A stretch of 64,000 bases of DNA from Arachidicoccus sp. (GCA_028283605.1 JAPWKH010000009.1:1-64000); one strand, 5' to 3'; positions 52,430 to 62,475 are shown, numbered from the stretch's first letter. A program made the numbers and translations. The notes: generated by a model not told the origin, from the letters alone.

Positions 52430-52449
52430 AGTTTTAAATTTTATTGATA

Positions 52450-52457
52450 CAAAGCTA
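52450..52457 (-). promoter_or_regulatory. -7 box (TAGCTTTG) of the aldehyde dehydrogenase
   Basis: On the minus strand TAGCTTTG (TAnnTTTG) lies 20 bases before the ALDH start. A TTTG is 24 bases upstream, longer than the usual 19, as may suit an activator-dependent promoter. Imperfect inverted words GTGCAAT (52490-52496) and ATTGCA..GCAC (52510-52522) could be AraC sites. Confidence 0.45.
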
Positions 52458-52619
52458 CCAATTATTAGTATTTATTTATAGCAAAAAAGTGCAATAAAAT
52501 GGTAAAAAAATTGCATTAGCACATTGTAAACAAAACGATAAGATTGAAATATGCTGAACGTAAACCCGTAAGATGCATTATATTTGATAACAATATTATT
52601 ACGCCAAAAAAATGAGATA

Positions 52620-53546
52620 ATGTCAAGAAAATCTCTAATAAATGAACTACAGTTGCGTTCCCTGAGATCCTTAAATACACTGGTTGAAAATAAGCAAACT
52701 TATAATTTCAAAAATTGCGAATTGGATATTTACGAAACGCACACTTCAGTAAAAAACGTATCTCTTAAATTCGGCAACATAGCGTTTACAAGCATGATTC
52801 GCGGAAAGAAAGAATTAATGATTGCCGGCAAAAGCGAAAAATTTGATTACTTGCCGGGCGAAAGCGTTATCATGCTTCCCGGAGAAGAAATGATTATCGA
52901 CTTTCCAGAAGCCAATACGCAGCCGTCGCAATGCATGGCATTATCCATCAGCAATGATTTTATAAAAGATACGGCAGATTATTTAAACGGCAACTTTCCG
53001 AAAGCCGATGAAAAAAGCGATTGGAAACTTTTGAACGATCATTTTTATCTGTTCAACAGTCCGTCGCTTACTTCTGCTACGAATAATATTTTGCGCATTG
53101 CAATGGAAAATAACAGCGCCAAAGATTTTATAACAGATCTTGCCTTGAAGGAATTATTGATTCGCATTATGCAGACACAAGCAAGGAAATTTCTTGAAAT
53201 AAATTATTTGCAATACAGAAACAATAATCGGTTTGGGGCAGTAATAGACTATATCAAAAACAATATTCACGATAAGATTTCGATTGATAATTTAGCCAAG
53301 CGCGCATATATGAGCAAGTCCGGTTTCTTTCGATCTTTCAAAAGAGAATTCGGTATTTCGCCCAATCATTTCATCTTGCAGGAGAGGATAGAAAAAGCAA
53401 AATCTTTACTGCAAAGATTTACTTCAATAGCCGAAACTGCTTACCAGACAGGCTTTTCAGATGCGAATTATTTTATCAAAGCATTTAAAGAAATAGAAGG
53501 CATTACACCCAAGCATTTCCAGAAATCTTTAATTATTCAAAACTGA
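52620..53546 (+). CDS. AraC-family regulator, divergent from aldehyde dehydrogenase
   Basis: A 308-residue protein. The N-terminal half is of the AraC_N (PF06719-like) type (FGNIAFTSMIRGKKELMIAG, YLPGESVIMLPGEEMIIDFP). Two helix-turn-helix motifs follow (ISIDNLAKRAYMSKSGFFRS, SIAETAYQTGFSDANYFIKA). Start MSRKSLINE at 52620 is preferred to 52584. A TATATTTG box lies at 52579-52586. It likely controls the divergent aldehyde dehydrogenase operon. Confidence 0.9.
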   Translation: MSRKSLINELQLRSLRSLNTLVENKQTYNFKNCELDIYETHTSVKNVSLKFGNIAFTSMIRGKKELMIAGKSEKFDYLPGESVIMLPGEEMIIDFPEANTQPSQCMALSISNDFIKDTADYLNGNFPKADEKSDWKLLNDHFYLFNSPSLTSATNNILRIAMENNSAKDFITDLALKELLIRIMQTQARKFLEINYLQYRNNNRFGAVIDYIKNNIHDKISIDNLAKRAYMSKSGFFRSFKREFGISPNHFILQERIEKAKSLLQRFTSIAETAYQTGFSDANYFIKAFKEIEGITPKHFQKSLIIQN

Positions 53547-53655
53547 TTATTCTTATTTTTTCTCTGAATTGCTATAATAAAAAACTTGTAAAATCTCTGT
53601 GTTTGTTTTAGTTTTATTGCATTAATAAATTATCATTTTTCCAAATAATAAAATA

Positions 53656-54687
53656 ATGCAGCGTAGAAAATTTTTACAAATGAGTTCGCTCGGTGCAAGC
53701 GGATGGATCATTAACCCGACATTTAATTTAAGAAACAAGACTGTTACAAAACCTTTGGTAATTACAACCTGGGAAACAGGCATAGCTGCCAATGAAGCCG
53801 CTTGGAGAATATTAAGTGCAGACGGAAGAGCTTTAGATGCCGTGGAAAAAGGCGTGATGGTAACAGAAGATTCCATCAACTGTTGCGTGGGGCTTGGAGC
53901 AAACCCTGACAGAGACGGTATTGTAACACTTGATGCATCTATTATGGACGAATATGGAAACGGCGGTGCTGTAGCCGGATTGGAGAGAATAAAACACCCG
54001 ATTTCCGTAGCGAGAAAAGTAATGGAAAATACCCCGCATGTTTTGCTGGTAGGCGCCGGCGCACAGGAGTTTGCCGTGCAGCAAGGCTTTCCGTTAGAGC
54101 CGCAAAAGCTTTCCGAAGATGCGGAAGCGGAATATAAAAAATGGTTGAAAACTTCTCAGTATAATCCTGTCATAAATGTAGAAAACGGACGTGCGAAAGC
54201 AGGCGGCGAGAGCGCTTTTGCCCCGATGAAATTATCCAACGGAGCTTGGAACCACGATACGATCGGGATGTTGGCAATTGATGTAAAAGGCAATCTGAGC
54301 GGCAGTTGTACCACGAGCGGGATGGCTTTTAAAGTTCGCGGCAGAGTAGGAGATTCGCCTTGTATCGGCGCAGGATTGTATGTGGATAATGAAATAGGTG
54401 CAGCCGTTTCTACAGGGCTTGGAGAAGAAGTAATAAAAACGGCGGGCACATTTTTGACAGTAGAATTTATGCGGCAAGGCTATCCGCCGGAAGCGGCGTG
54501 TAAAGCGGCTGTTGAAAGAGTGATAAAAAGAAACAGTGTTGATAAAGCAAAGACTATTCAGGTAGCATATATTGCTTTGAACAAAAATGGACAAACAGGC
54601 GCTTATGCCATTCAGAAAGGGTTTAATTATGCCGTTTACAGCAATGACAGAAAGAATGAATTAGTCTCTTCCAAAACGGCATTTTAA
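53656..54687 (+). CDS. N4-(beta-N-acetylglucosaminyl)-L-asparaginase (Ntn hydrolase)
   Basis: A 343-residue aspartylglucosaminidase/isoaspartyl peptidase-type enzyme that self-cleaves to expose a catalytic Thr, here T202 in NHDTIGMLAID. The substrate loops GRVGDSPCIGAGLYVD and STGLGEEVIKT are conserved. The start QRRKFLQMSSLGASGW is a twin-arginine signal, so the enzyme is probably exported folded. It removes the sugar-asparagine link of glycopeptides. Confidence 0.92.
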   Translation: MQRRKFLQMSSLGASGWIINPTFNLRNKTVTKPLVITTWETGIAANEAAWRILSADGRALDAVEKGVMVTEDSINCCVGLGANPDRDGIVTLDASIMDEYGNGGAVAGLERIKHPISVARKVMENTPHVLLVGAGAQEFAVQQGFPLEPQKLSEDAEAEYKKWLKTSQYNPVINVENGRAKAGGESAFAPMKLSNGAWNHDTIGMLAIDVKGNLSGSCTTSGMAFKVRGRVGDSPCIGAGLYVDNEIGAAVSTGLGEEVIKTAGTFLTVEFMRQGYPPEAACKAAVERVIKRNSVDKAKTIQVAYIALNKNGQTGAYAIQKGFNYAVYSNDRKNELVSSKTAF

Positions 54688-54754
54688 TTGCCATATATAA
54701 TTGAGAGATTACATTAAATTATTGTTATCACACACTTATAGTACTTGCCAATTA

Positions 54755-54762
54755 TAATTTTG
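54755..54762 (+). promoter_or_regulatory. -7 box (TAATTTTG) before ppk
   Basis: TAnnTTTG match 30 bases before the chosen ppk start at 54793, which supports that start over the ATG at 54745. Confidence 0.45.
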
Positions 54763-54792
54763 TTTGATTATAAAAAAACGAAATTATATTTA

Positions 54793-56934
54793 ATGAGTAC
54801 ACACCCTACAGAATTGGAAATGAAATCGACGCCAATCATAGCAAGAGATATCAGCTGGCTTAGCTTTAACGAGCGGGTGCTGCAGGAAGCCAACGATTCG
54901 AGTGTTCCGTTAAAAGAAAGAATTAAATTCCTTGCCATACACTCCAACAATCTGGAAGAATTTTTTCGTGTACGCGTAGCAGCATTAAAACGTATGGTAG
55001 AGCTGAAAGATAAAATTGCAAAGTTTCATTTTGAAGAAAATCCGCAGGCAATTTTAGATCAGATTCAGACAGTAGTTTTGCGGCAGCAAAATGAATTTGC
55101 GCGAATATGGGAAAATATTCAGAAAGAGATGGCGAAAGAAAAAATATTCCTGAAAGATGTTAATCAGCTTACGCCTACGCAAAAAAGATTTGTTCATAAA
55201 TATTTCGATGAAGAAGTATCGTCCAATGTAATTCCGTTGATGGTGCAAGACTTGCCCAATTTACCTTATCTCCGGGATAAAAGTTTGTACCTCGGTGTGG
55301 TAATGAGCAGGCAAAAAGAGAACAGCTATGAACAAAAATATGCTTTAATAGAAATTCCGGTACATGCGCTCGGACGGTTTGTTCTATTGCCTTCAAAGCC
55401 GAATGAGCATCATATCATTTTGATGGAAGATGTAATTCGTTACAATCTGCCTGTAATATTTTCTTACTTCGGTTACGACGATTTTGAGGCGCACATTTTC
55501 AATATAACCAAAGATGCGGAATTTGATATTGATAACGATATATCAACAACTTTAGTACAAAAAATTGAAAAGGGAATTAAAAACAGAAGAAAGGGTAAGG
55601 CAGTTCGTTTCAGCTATGATAAAGAAATGAATGCCGGCATGTTGGAATACCTTATTCAAAAGCTGAACCTAACACAAAAAGATAATATTATTCCCGGCGG
55701 GAAGATCCACAACTTTAGGCATTTCATGGATTTTCCGAATGTATTTTCTGAAAAGAAAACAAGAAACAACCAGCCCTTTATCCATCAGGATTTTGCAAAT
55801 TCGTTAAGAGTTACGGATGTGGTTTTAAGCAAAGATGTTTTATTGAGCTTCCCTTATCATTCATTTGTTTCAGTAATAGATTTATTGCGTGAAGCAGCTA
55901 TGGATCCGGAAGTGCAAAGCATAAAAATTACCTGCTATCGTCTGGCAAGCAATTCAAAAATAATTAATGCACTCATTAATGCCGTTCGTAATGGAAAAGA
56001 TGTAACGGTAATGATGGAATTGCGCGCACGATTTGATGAAGAAGCAAACCTGATGTGGAAAGACCGTCTCGAAGATGAAGGCGTGAAAGTATTGGTAGGT
56101 ATTCCTGACATGAAAGTCCATGCAAAACTTTGTGTGATAAAAAAACGAATCGGGAAGAAGCATGTTGAATACGGATTTATAGCAACAGGCAACCTTAACG
56201 AAAAAACCGCAAGGATATATGCAGACCACATGCTCATGACTTCGAATAAGGCTGTAATGGCTGACATCAACAGAATATTCAAATTTCTTACCATAGCCAA
56301 AGCAGATAATATGTCTGACCTGAGAGCATGTAAAAAATTGTTTGTCTGCCCTGTGAATATGCGGCAACATTTAATTACGCTGATCGATCACGAAATAAAG
56401 GAAGCAAGAGGCGACCGGCGATCGGAAATGACAATCAAACTCAATTCTTTAAGTGACGAAATTTTAATACGAAAAATATATGAAGCTGCGAGAGCCGGTG
56501 TTTCGATCAATATGGTTGTGCGCGGCATTTATTGCGCTTACAATGAAAACAAAAAATTCAAGAAAAATATACATGCAATAAGTATTGTAGACGAATACCT
56601 GGAACATGCGCGTGTATTGATATTTCATCATTCAGGAAAAGAGAAAACATATATATCATCTGCAGACTGGATGGTAAGAAATTTGGATTACCGTATAGAA
56701 GCCGCTGTAGAAATTACCAACCGGCATTTAAAAAAGGAATTAAAGAATATCCTGAATATTCAATTGAGCGGTAATGTTAAGGCAAGAATATTAGACAATA
56801 ATTTATCTAACAAATATGTATCTTCAGAAGGAAAGAAAAAAATACGTTCGCAGATAGAAATATTTAATTACTTAAAAAAATCGGCGCAAGAGGCAAGTAA
56901 AAATATTAGCCATAAAAGTGTAGAAAATAAATAA
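54793..56934 (+). CDS. ppk1: Polyphosphate kinase 1
   Basis: A 713-residue enzyme that builds inorganic polyphosphate from ATP. N-terminal domain ARDISWLSFNERVLQEA and NNLEEFFRVRVAALKR; phospholipase-D-like halves follow, with the phospho-His region DMKVHAKLCVIKKR, IATGNLNEKTARIYADH, and ISSADWMVRNLDYRIEAAVE near the end. Start MSTHPTELE sits after the -7 box. ppx follows after 15 bases. Confidence 0.95.
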   Translation: MSTHPTELEMKSTPIIARDISWLSFNERVLQEANDSSVPLKERIKFLAIHSNNLEEFFRVRVAALKRMVELKDKIAKFHFEENPQAILDQIQTVVLRQQNEFARIWENIQKEMAKEKIFLKDVNQLTPTQKRFVHKYFDEEVSSNVIPLMVQDLPNLPYLRDKSLYLGVVMSRQKENSYEQKYALIEIPVHALGRFVLLPSKPNEHHIILMEDVIRYNLPVIFSYFGYDDFEAHIFNITKDAEFDIDNDISTTLVQKIEKGIKNRRKGKAVRFSYDKEMNAGMLEYLIQKLNLTQKDNIIPGGKIHNFRHFMDFPNVFSEKKTRNNQPFIHQDFANSLRVTDVVLSKDVLLSFPYHSFVSVIDLLREAAMDPEVQSIKITCYRLASNSKIINALINAVRNGKDVTVMMELRARFDEEANLMWKDRLEDEGVKVLVGIPDMKVHAKLCVIKKRIGKKHVEYGFIATGNLNEKTARIYADHMLMTSNKAVMADINRIFKFLTIAKADNMSDLRACKKLFVCPVNMRQHLITLIDHEIKEARGDRRSEMTIKLNSLSDEILIRKIYEAARAGVSINMVVRGIYCAYNENKKFKKNIHAISIVDEYLEHARVLIFHHSGKEKTYISSADWMVRNLDYRIEAAVEITNRHLKKELKNILNIQLSGNVKARILDNNLSNKYVSSEGKKKIRSQIEIFNYLKKSAQEASKNISHKSVENK

Positions 56935-56949
56935 AACATATCATATCGA

Positions 56950-57843
56950 ATGAGATTAGCAGGAATTGATATCGGCAGCAACGCGGCAAGGCTATTGATT
57001 GTAGATGTACAAAAGAAGAGAGGAAGCGGTGTTTTATTTAACAAAGTAAATTTGGTAAGAGTGCCGCTACGCTTGGGTTTTGATGTATTTGCAACAGGAA
57101 CGATAAGCAAAGAACGAAAGGAAATGCTGTTGAACACCATGATGGCATTTAAGAATTTAATAAATGCTTATTCCGTAGAAGCCGTTAAAGCCTGCGCTAC
57201 CAGTGCGATGCGCGATGCGAGCAACAGCCGGCGCATTATTAAAGAAGTAAAGCAAAAAGCGGATATTGATATAGAAATTATTTCCGGCGATAAAGAAGCA
57301 ACACTTGTGTTTGAAACTCATATTGCAGAAAAGCTGGATAAAAATAAATCGTATTTATATATTGATGTCGGCGGCGGCAGCACAGAGGTAGATTTTTTTG
57401 TAGACGGAAAGCAAATCTGGCAAAAATCCTTTAACATAGGCACAATAAGGCTTTTGCAAAAGCAGGTAAAAAAATCCGATTGGGACTTTGTCGGGAGCGA
57501 AATAAAAAAGAATACAAAAAGCAGCCATTCCATAACAGCAATCGGCTCCGGCGGAAATATCAATAAAATTTTTTCGCTAAGTAAAACAAAAGACGGTTTG
57601 CCGCTCACATTGAGCCTGCTGAAATCTTATCACAAAACGCTTTTCGCATTATCAATTGAGCAGCGTATGGAAAAATATGAACTCAAGCCCGATCGTGCAG
57701 ATGTAATTGTACCGGCATTGGAAATCTTTATAAAGATTATGCTCCTAACGCATGCCAAGGAAATAATTGTCCCTAAAATAGGCGTTTCCGATGGATTGGT
57801 ACATGAATTGTATTACAATATGATTCAAAAGAAAATTGACTGA
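56950..57843 (+). CDS. ppx: Ppx/GppA-family phosphatase (exopolyphosphatase)
   Basis: A 297-residue ASKHA-fold enzyme: AGIDIGSNAARLLIVDVQ, ATSAMRDASN, ISGDKEA, YIDVGGGSTEV and ITAIGSGGNINKIF. It is short, lacking the long helical C-terminal domain of E. coli Ppx. It degrades polyphosphate or pppGpp; pairing with ppk1 in one operon favours polyphosphate turnover. Confidence 0.93.
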   Translation: MRLAGIDIGSNAARLLIVDVQKKRGSGVLFNKVNLVRVPLRLGFDVFATGTISKERKEMLLNTMMAFKNLINAYSVEAVKACATSAMRDASNSRRIIKEVKQKADIDIEIISGDKEATLVFETHIAEKLDKNKSYLYIDVGGGSTEVDFFVDGKQIWQKSFNIGTIRLLQKQVKKSDWDFVGSEIKKNTKSSHSITAIGSGGNINKIFSLSKTKDGLPLTLSLLKSYHKTLFALSIEQRMEKYELKPDRADVIVPALEIFIKIMLLTHAKEIIVPKIGVSDGLVHELYYNMIQKKID

Positions 57844-57845
57844 TA

Positions 57846-57898
57846 TAAAATCTTCCGGAACGTTGATAAATACTGCGTTCCGGAAGAAATGTTTTTTA
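57846..57898. terminator. Bidirectional terminator between ppx and TonB receptor
   Basis: An 11-bp perfect stem CTTCCGGAACG (57852-57862) with CGTTCCGGAAG (57876-57886), loop 13, with T-rich sequence on both sides (GTTTTTTAT plus strand, ATTTTATAT minus strand). Confidence 0.85.
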
Positions 57899-60316
57899 TA
57901 AATTAATATTCACGCCCACCATATAATTTGTTCCCGCCATAGGAAAGAGATAGTTATAATTATTAATAACGCCACCATCATATTCAGGATATGTAACACC
58001 TTTTGAATAATACTTTCTGTCGAAAATATTATAGGCCGCCGCAATGATATTTATTTCCTTAAACAAACAATGTTTTATTGAATAAATAATTCTTGCATCC
58101 TGATTGTAATAGTCTGCTACACTGCGGCTTTTGTCTTGCGTATTGTCGCTGTATTGCCTTGCAACATATTTGCCGATAAAACTTATCTCAGCATTTTTAA
58201 AAGGAATAATGTTTACAGTGGCTCCGCCTATAATGTTGGGCGAATAAGCAATATCTCTGTTTTTATATACCTGTGATATTTGCGGTAACGGATTCCATTC
58301 TGCATCATAAGCGCTGTAATATGCGGTAAAAGATTTAATCTTATTTCTGCTGAAAGTAGCGTTGGTAGTGGCATTCAGCCAATCGGAAAAAATATAGCCG
58401 CCCTGTAATTCTATGCCTGCACGGTAACTGTTCGGAACGTTAACTCTTACAGGAGAGCCTACATCGTTCAATGCACCTGTTAAAACCAACTGATCTTTGT
58501 ACAACATATAGTATAAATTAATTCCCCAATTGTACTTATTGTCTTTCTTGGTAATTCCTGCTTCAAAATCGTGTAGTTTTTCGGGCTTGGGCGCATTGGC
58601 TTCATAGTCGTCACGGTTCGGTTCTTTATTCGCAAAAGCATAGGAAGCATAGGCGTTGTAGCCGTTTCTTGTATAAGACAGCCCGAGCTTTGGATTCCAG
58701 AAATTATACGTTTTTTTTACTACAGTATCCGGTTGGTCATCGAAGCCGTATATGTGATACCAATTGTTTCTGTATTGCATATCGGCATATAAGTTCCAAT
58801 ATTTATCAATAGTATGCAGCCATTTTATATACACACTTTTATCATACTTGTAAGCAGATGATCTATAATATTGGTAATCCGGCTCCACTCCTCCGTTTTG
58901 CGCCCAAATAATATTGTTGTAATGCTGCCCGTCATAATTATTCCATGATCCTCCGAAAGTCAATTCGTTATTTATATTCTTATATTGTAAAGAAAATGTT
59001 TGCCCGTAAAAATTATTATCCAAATATTTTCTTCTTATTAAATCTGTGGTATATGTAGTATCTCCTGAAACCGAGACAGGATAAGGGATTCCATAGCCGG
59101 AATAATTTGCACCGGTTTTATATTCTTCATAATAACCGATTCCGTGCGTAAGAAAAGAAGTAAGATTAAAGCTCAGCTTATCATTGATTTGTTGTGTAAT
59201 AAAAAGCTGATAATGCGTTTGGCGATAATTATCTGTTTCATTATTATAGAAATTTGTCGGATTGTTTTTATAAGGCAAATCCGGATTAATAATGCCGAGC
59301 TCATTATAAGTACGATCGCTGCCCACAATATTTTCCGGCACACCATCCCATGCCTGATATGTTTTTTCTTTACCGGTAATTAAATTAAATCGCACAGTTG
59401 TTTTCTTTCCAATGTATGCTGTTGACAAAAACAAAGATTGCAAATTTGTTTTTGCACGATCAATATATCCGTCGCTGGAAATATTGCTCAAACGCACGTC
59501 CGCCGTGAACTTCCCGTTGATGAGTCCCGAGCCTGCGGAGATTGTATTCTTCCATGTATTAAAAGTGCCATAGCTGTTGTTGAGTTGTGCATAGGAGGAA
59601 TCATGCACTTCATTTGTACTTAAATTAATTGTTGCACCGAAAGCGCCGGCGCCGTTGGTTGATGAACCCACGCCGCGTTGTATTTGAATGGAACCGACAG
59701 AGGAAACAATATCCGGTATATCTACAAAATAAGTTCCTGCACTTTCAGCATCGTTGTAAGGAATGCCGTTGATGGTAACGTTAGTGCGTGTTCCGTCCGA
59801 TCCGCGAATGGAAATGCCGGTATAACCTACGCCGTTGCCTGCATCGGAATTAACAACTACGCTCGGTGTTTGATCGAGTAGAAAAGGTAAATCTTTTCCG
59901 ATATTATTTTTATCTATAAAACTCTTATCAATCGTTGTTTTTGTAAAAGGCGCTTTTTCACTTGCGCGCAAAGCGCGTACTTCCAAAGGTTCCAGCGAGG
60001 CCGTTTGTTCGTTTAAAACGAAAGTGTTGAAAATATCGGAGGTATATGTATTTATATTTTGTTCTTGAAAAAATTGCCCGGTATAAAATATATTTAATGT
60101 CCAATGAGCATTTTCATCGAGCGACTTAAAAGAAAATTGGCCATTTTCATCGCTTCTTGTTCTCTGTACTTTTTTGTTTAAAGTATTTTTTAAAACAATG
60201 CTTGCATTAGATAATGGTTGTTGTGATGAATTTAAAATTTTTCCTTTGAAATTTACTTGAGCATTCAATAGTTGCGTGCACAGGCATGATGCGATAATCA
60301 GAAAAACATTCTTCAT
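57896..60316 (-). CDS. TonB-dependent receptor, probably for thiamine
   Basis: An 806-residue outer membrane receptor: signal peptide (to about LLNAQ), carboxypeptidase-regulatory-like domain (FKGKILNSSQQPLSNASIVL), plug (FLLDQTPSVVVNSDAGNGVG, IRGSDGTRTNVTINGIPYND), and a barrel ending YMVGVNINL. By itself the sequence says iron-complex-type receptor. A TPP riboswitch lies in its leader, 74 bases upstream, so uptake of thiamine or a precursor is the better inference. Such TPP-controlled receptors are known in Bacteroidota. Confidence 0.85.
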   Translation of the reverse strand: MKNVFLIIASCLCTQLLNAQVNFKGKILNSSQQPLSNASIVLKNTLNKKVQRTRSDENGQFSFKSLDENAHWTLNIFYTGQFFQEQNINTYTSDIFNTFVLNEQTASLEPLEVRALRASEKAPFTKTTIDKSFIDKNNIGKDLPFLLDQTPSVVVNSDAGNGVGYTGISIRGSDGTRTNVTINGIPYNDAESAGTYFVDIPDIVSSVGSIQIQRGVGSSTNGAGAFGATINLSTNEVHDSSYAQLNNSYGTFNTWKNTISAGSGLINGKFTADVRLSNISSDGYIDRAKTNLQSLFLSTAYIGKKTTVRFNLITGKEKTYQAWDGVPENIVGSDRTYNELGIINPDLPYKNNPTNFYNNETDNYRQTHYQLFITQQINDKLSFNLTSFLTHGIGYYEEYKTGANYSGYGIPYPVSVSGDTTYTTDLIRRKYLDNNFYGQTFSLQYKNINNELTFGGSWNNYDGQHYNNIIWAQNGGVEPDYQYYRSSAYKYDKSVYIKWLHTIDKYWNLYADMQYRNNWYHIYGFDDQPDTVVKKTYNFWNPKLGLSYTRNGYNAYASYAFANKEPNRDDYEANAPKPEKLHDFEAGITKKDNKYNWGINLYYMLYKDQLVLTGALNDVGSPVRVNVPNSYRAGIELQGGYIFSDWLNATTNATFSRNKIKSFTAYYSAYDAEWNPLPQISQVYKNRDIAYSPNIIGGATVNIIPFKNAEISFIGKYVARQYSDNTQDKSRSVADYYNQDARIIYSIKHCLFKEINIIAAAYNIFDRKYYSKGVTYPEYDGGVINNYNYLFPMAGTNYMVGVNINL

Positions 60317-60389
60317 AATTTTTATAAAAATTAAGAGAACATAAGTACGCCGGAGAAGAATCTATGCAAAGTGGAGAAGAAATACTTTA

Positions 60390-60469
60390 CAGCCTTCCCT
60401 TCGCAGGCATTACCCTGTTCAGGTTATACGGGTTTAATCTCAGCCTTCCTAAGAAAGCACCCCGAGGAA
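60390..60469 (-). ncRNA. TPP riboswitch (THI element)
   Basis: The minus strand reads GGGGTGC, then GGCTGAGA, ACCCGTATAACCTGA, and CAGGGTAATGCCTGCG followed by AAGGGAAG. These are the conserved P2/J and P4/P5 blocks of the thiamine pyrophosphate aptamer. It lies between an ABC-type permease gene and the TonB receptor start (60316). TPP binding should lower receptor expression. Confidence 0.93.
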
Positions 60470-60481
60470 TTTTTGACACGG

Positions 60482-60489
60482 CAAAACTA
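60482..60489 (-). promoter_or_regulatory. -7 box (TAGTTTTG) of the TPP-riboswitch transcript
   Basis: A minus-strand TAnnTTTG match 12 bases before the aptamer begins, so transcription would start right at the riboswitch. -33 element not clear. Confidence 0.5.
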
Positions 60490-60525
60490 TGGTAAAATTT
60501 GATATAAAAATTAGTGCATGAAAAA

Positions 60526-61647
60526 TTATATTGTCGAAATAAAATAATAATTTTTTCTAAAGATGATATATGATATTGCAAAGCAACAGATAGATGTCGG
60601 GAATATTAACCGATAAGAAATTAATAAATAAAATACGCCAAGTAAAACAAAGATTATTTTTATAAAACCATATAAGGATAAATAGGGCAAATTAATAATG
60701 CTGCGAAACAATAATATTATTGACATACTTAAACATAATATTTGCAAAGCATTAATGATATTAAAATAAGTGAACAGCCAAATAAATTCCGGCAATAAAA
60801 TCAATAAATAATTCATAGTGAAACAGAAATATAGTTTAGTAAATGAATAGGGAAAATTATAAGAGAATACCAAGTAACGATTGTTGAAATTCCGCTCGCG
60901 ATAAATTAATAAAGTGTGTGCCGCAATGATTAAAAGTATTGCAATGCAAGACATGCGCACATCTGATTTTAAATCGGGATAATTATAAAAAATTATTATG
61001 ACTATGAATGCTGATATAAATTTCGTGAGTAAAAAAGTAAGCTTTAAATTATTTACTATGTAATATGTGTACAAAACAAAAAACGGCTTATAAATATTTT
61101 TAAAAACGAATCGAGAGGAATATGTTGCATCATTTTTTTTATTATTCAACAATCTTGTAATATAGACGGCACAAGCGATTACGAGTAAACATACATACAG
61201 TAAAATGCATATCGGTATGGAATAATTATGAATAAAAATGCCTATAGAGACACAAAAAAATGTATATAGAACCAGCGGTAAAAAATTATAGAATTCTATC
61301 TTCAGCCAAATAACAAATTGTTTTGTTTTTGATAAATTATTGATGCTGTAAAACAGAAAAAGATTTTCTTGTTTTTGCAATTCTCGTTGTATATACTGAA
61401 TATTTTTAATTGCATAAAACAAGCTGAGCAAAAAAAATAAAATCATCATCATTGGATTACTTACCAGCGTAATCGTAATAATGAAATGCCAAAAGAAATA
61501 AGTTCCCGGCGGCAATTCTCCTAATGTATTTACAAAAAAGCAACTGCTGATAACAGAAGCAAATAAAAAAATAAACATGCCTCCGTGGATTTTGTAAAAA
61601 CCTTTTACAAATATTTTTTTCAATACAGGTGTAATTTCTTTGCTCAT
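60526..61647 (-). CDS. Multi-pass membrane protein, partner of ABC ATPase
   Basis: A 373-residue protein with about ten hydrophobic segments (for example GMFIFLFASVISSCFFV, MILFFLLSLFYAI, VLYTFFCVSIGIFIH, LIFPTSICCFAISYIIF). No known motif. It starts inside the end of the ATP-binding gene (ATGA overlap, 61644-61647), the usual arrangement for an ABC-2-like permease with its ATPase. The transported substance is unknown; closeness to the TPP-controlled receptor may be chance because the riboswitch has its own promoter. Confidence 0.65.
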   Translation of the reverse strand: MSKEITPVLKKIFVKGFYKIHGGMFIFLFASVISSCFFVNTLGELPPGTYFFWHFIITITLVSNPMMMILFFLLSLFYAIKNIQYIQRELQKQENLFLFYSINNLSKTKQFVIWLKIEFYNFLPLVLYTFFCVSIGIFIHNYSIPICILLYVCLLVIACAVYITRLLNNKKNDATYSSRFVFKNIYKPFFVLYTYYIVNNLKLTFLLTKFISAFIVIIIFYNYPDLKSDVRMSCIAILLIIAAHTLLIYRERNFNNRYLVFSYNFPYSFTKLYFCFTMNYLLILLPEFIWLFTYFNIINALQILCLSMSIILLFRSIINLPYLSLYGFIKIIFVLLGVFYLLISYRLIFPTSICCFAISYIIFRKNYYFISTI

Positions 61648-62279
61648 TTCGAAGACTTTTTAATCATTTTATTTTCTATTATTATTTCATCGGACAACGA
61701 TAAATTATGCAGGTTGTCGATTTGATGTGAGGAAAAAAGGAAACCTATATTGCTTTTTTTATATAAATGATTTATTTGATGCTGTATGGCAATCAATGAA
61801 TCACTATCCAGAGTAATAAAAGGTTCATCCAATAAAATCCAATCCGGTGTTCCGATGAAGGCAAGTATTAATGAAAGTTTTTTCAACATACCGCTCGAAT
61901 AAGAACCGATTGGGCTTTGCAAATAATGTTGCATTTGCATGTTGATAATAAATTCTTCTGTATCTTTTTGCGAACCCTCTTTTGCATCGATAAATAATTT
62001 AATCATTTCATTCCCGGTAAGAAATTCCGGAAATAACGGTTCTGCATCTGCAAAATTTATTTTCCGTTTATATATTGTTGGAAATTTTTTCAGGCTGATA
62101 TTATCCAATAAAATATTTCCTTTAAAAGAAATCAATCCGGCAGCGGCTTTTATTAGTGTGCTTTTCCCTGAGCCATTAATTCCCTTCAGCCAATAAACAC
62201 CTTTCTCTAACCTAAATTCTTTAGTCTTAATAACCAAGGCGTCGGAATATGATTTTTCAAAATTATTAAATACAAGCAT
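61644..62279 (-). CDS. ABC transporter ATP-binding protein
   Basis: A 211-residue ATPase: Walker A GINGSGKST, signature GSYSSGMLKKLSLIL, Walker B WILLDEPFITLD and a switch-like FLFSSHQID. The Q-loop region contains NFADAEPLFPEFLTG. Short, single-domain form typical of ABC-2-type exporters in Bacteroidota. It overlaps the permease gene by four bases. Confidence 0.88.
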   Translation of the reverse strand: MLVFNNFEKSYSDALVIKTKEFRLEKGVYWLKGINGSGKSTLIKAAAGLISFKGNILLDNISLKKFPTIYKRKINFADAEPLFPEFLTGNEMIKLFIDAKEGSQKDTEEFIINMQMQHYLQSPIGSYSSGMLKKLSLILAFIGTPDWILLDEPFITLDSDSLIAIQHQINHLYKKSNIGFLFSSHQIDNLHNLSLSDEIIIENKMIKKSSK

Positions 62280-62432
62280 TTTTGATTTTTTTAAACATGC
62301 TAAAAATAGAACCCTTTATTTTTTAAAAAAGAGATAATATGTTGATTGGTTTCAAACTCGTATATACGGAAAATATAATCATTCGATTGCGCAGTTAAAA
62401 ATGCTTTTTATTATTCAAAAAAATTAAATGAT

Positions 62433-62440
62433 TAGATTTG
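62433..62440 (+). promoter_or_regulatory. -7 box (TAGATTTG) before galE
   Basis: TAnnTTTG match 36 bases before the chosen galE start (62476). An ATG at 62428 would start before the box, which argues against it. Confidence 0.45.
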
Positions 62441-62475
62441 CATTCCGAAGTTCAAATTATAAATCAGAATTCTTT

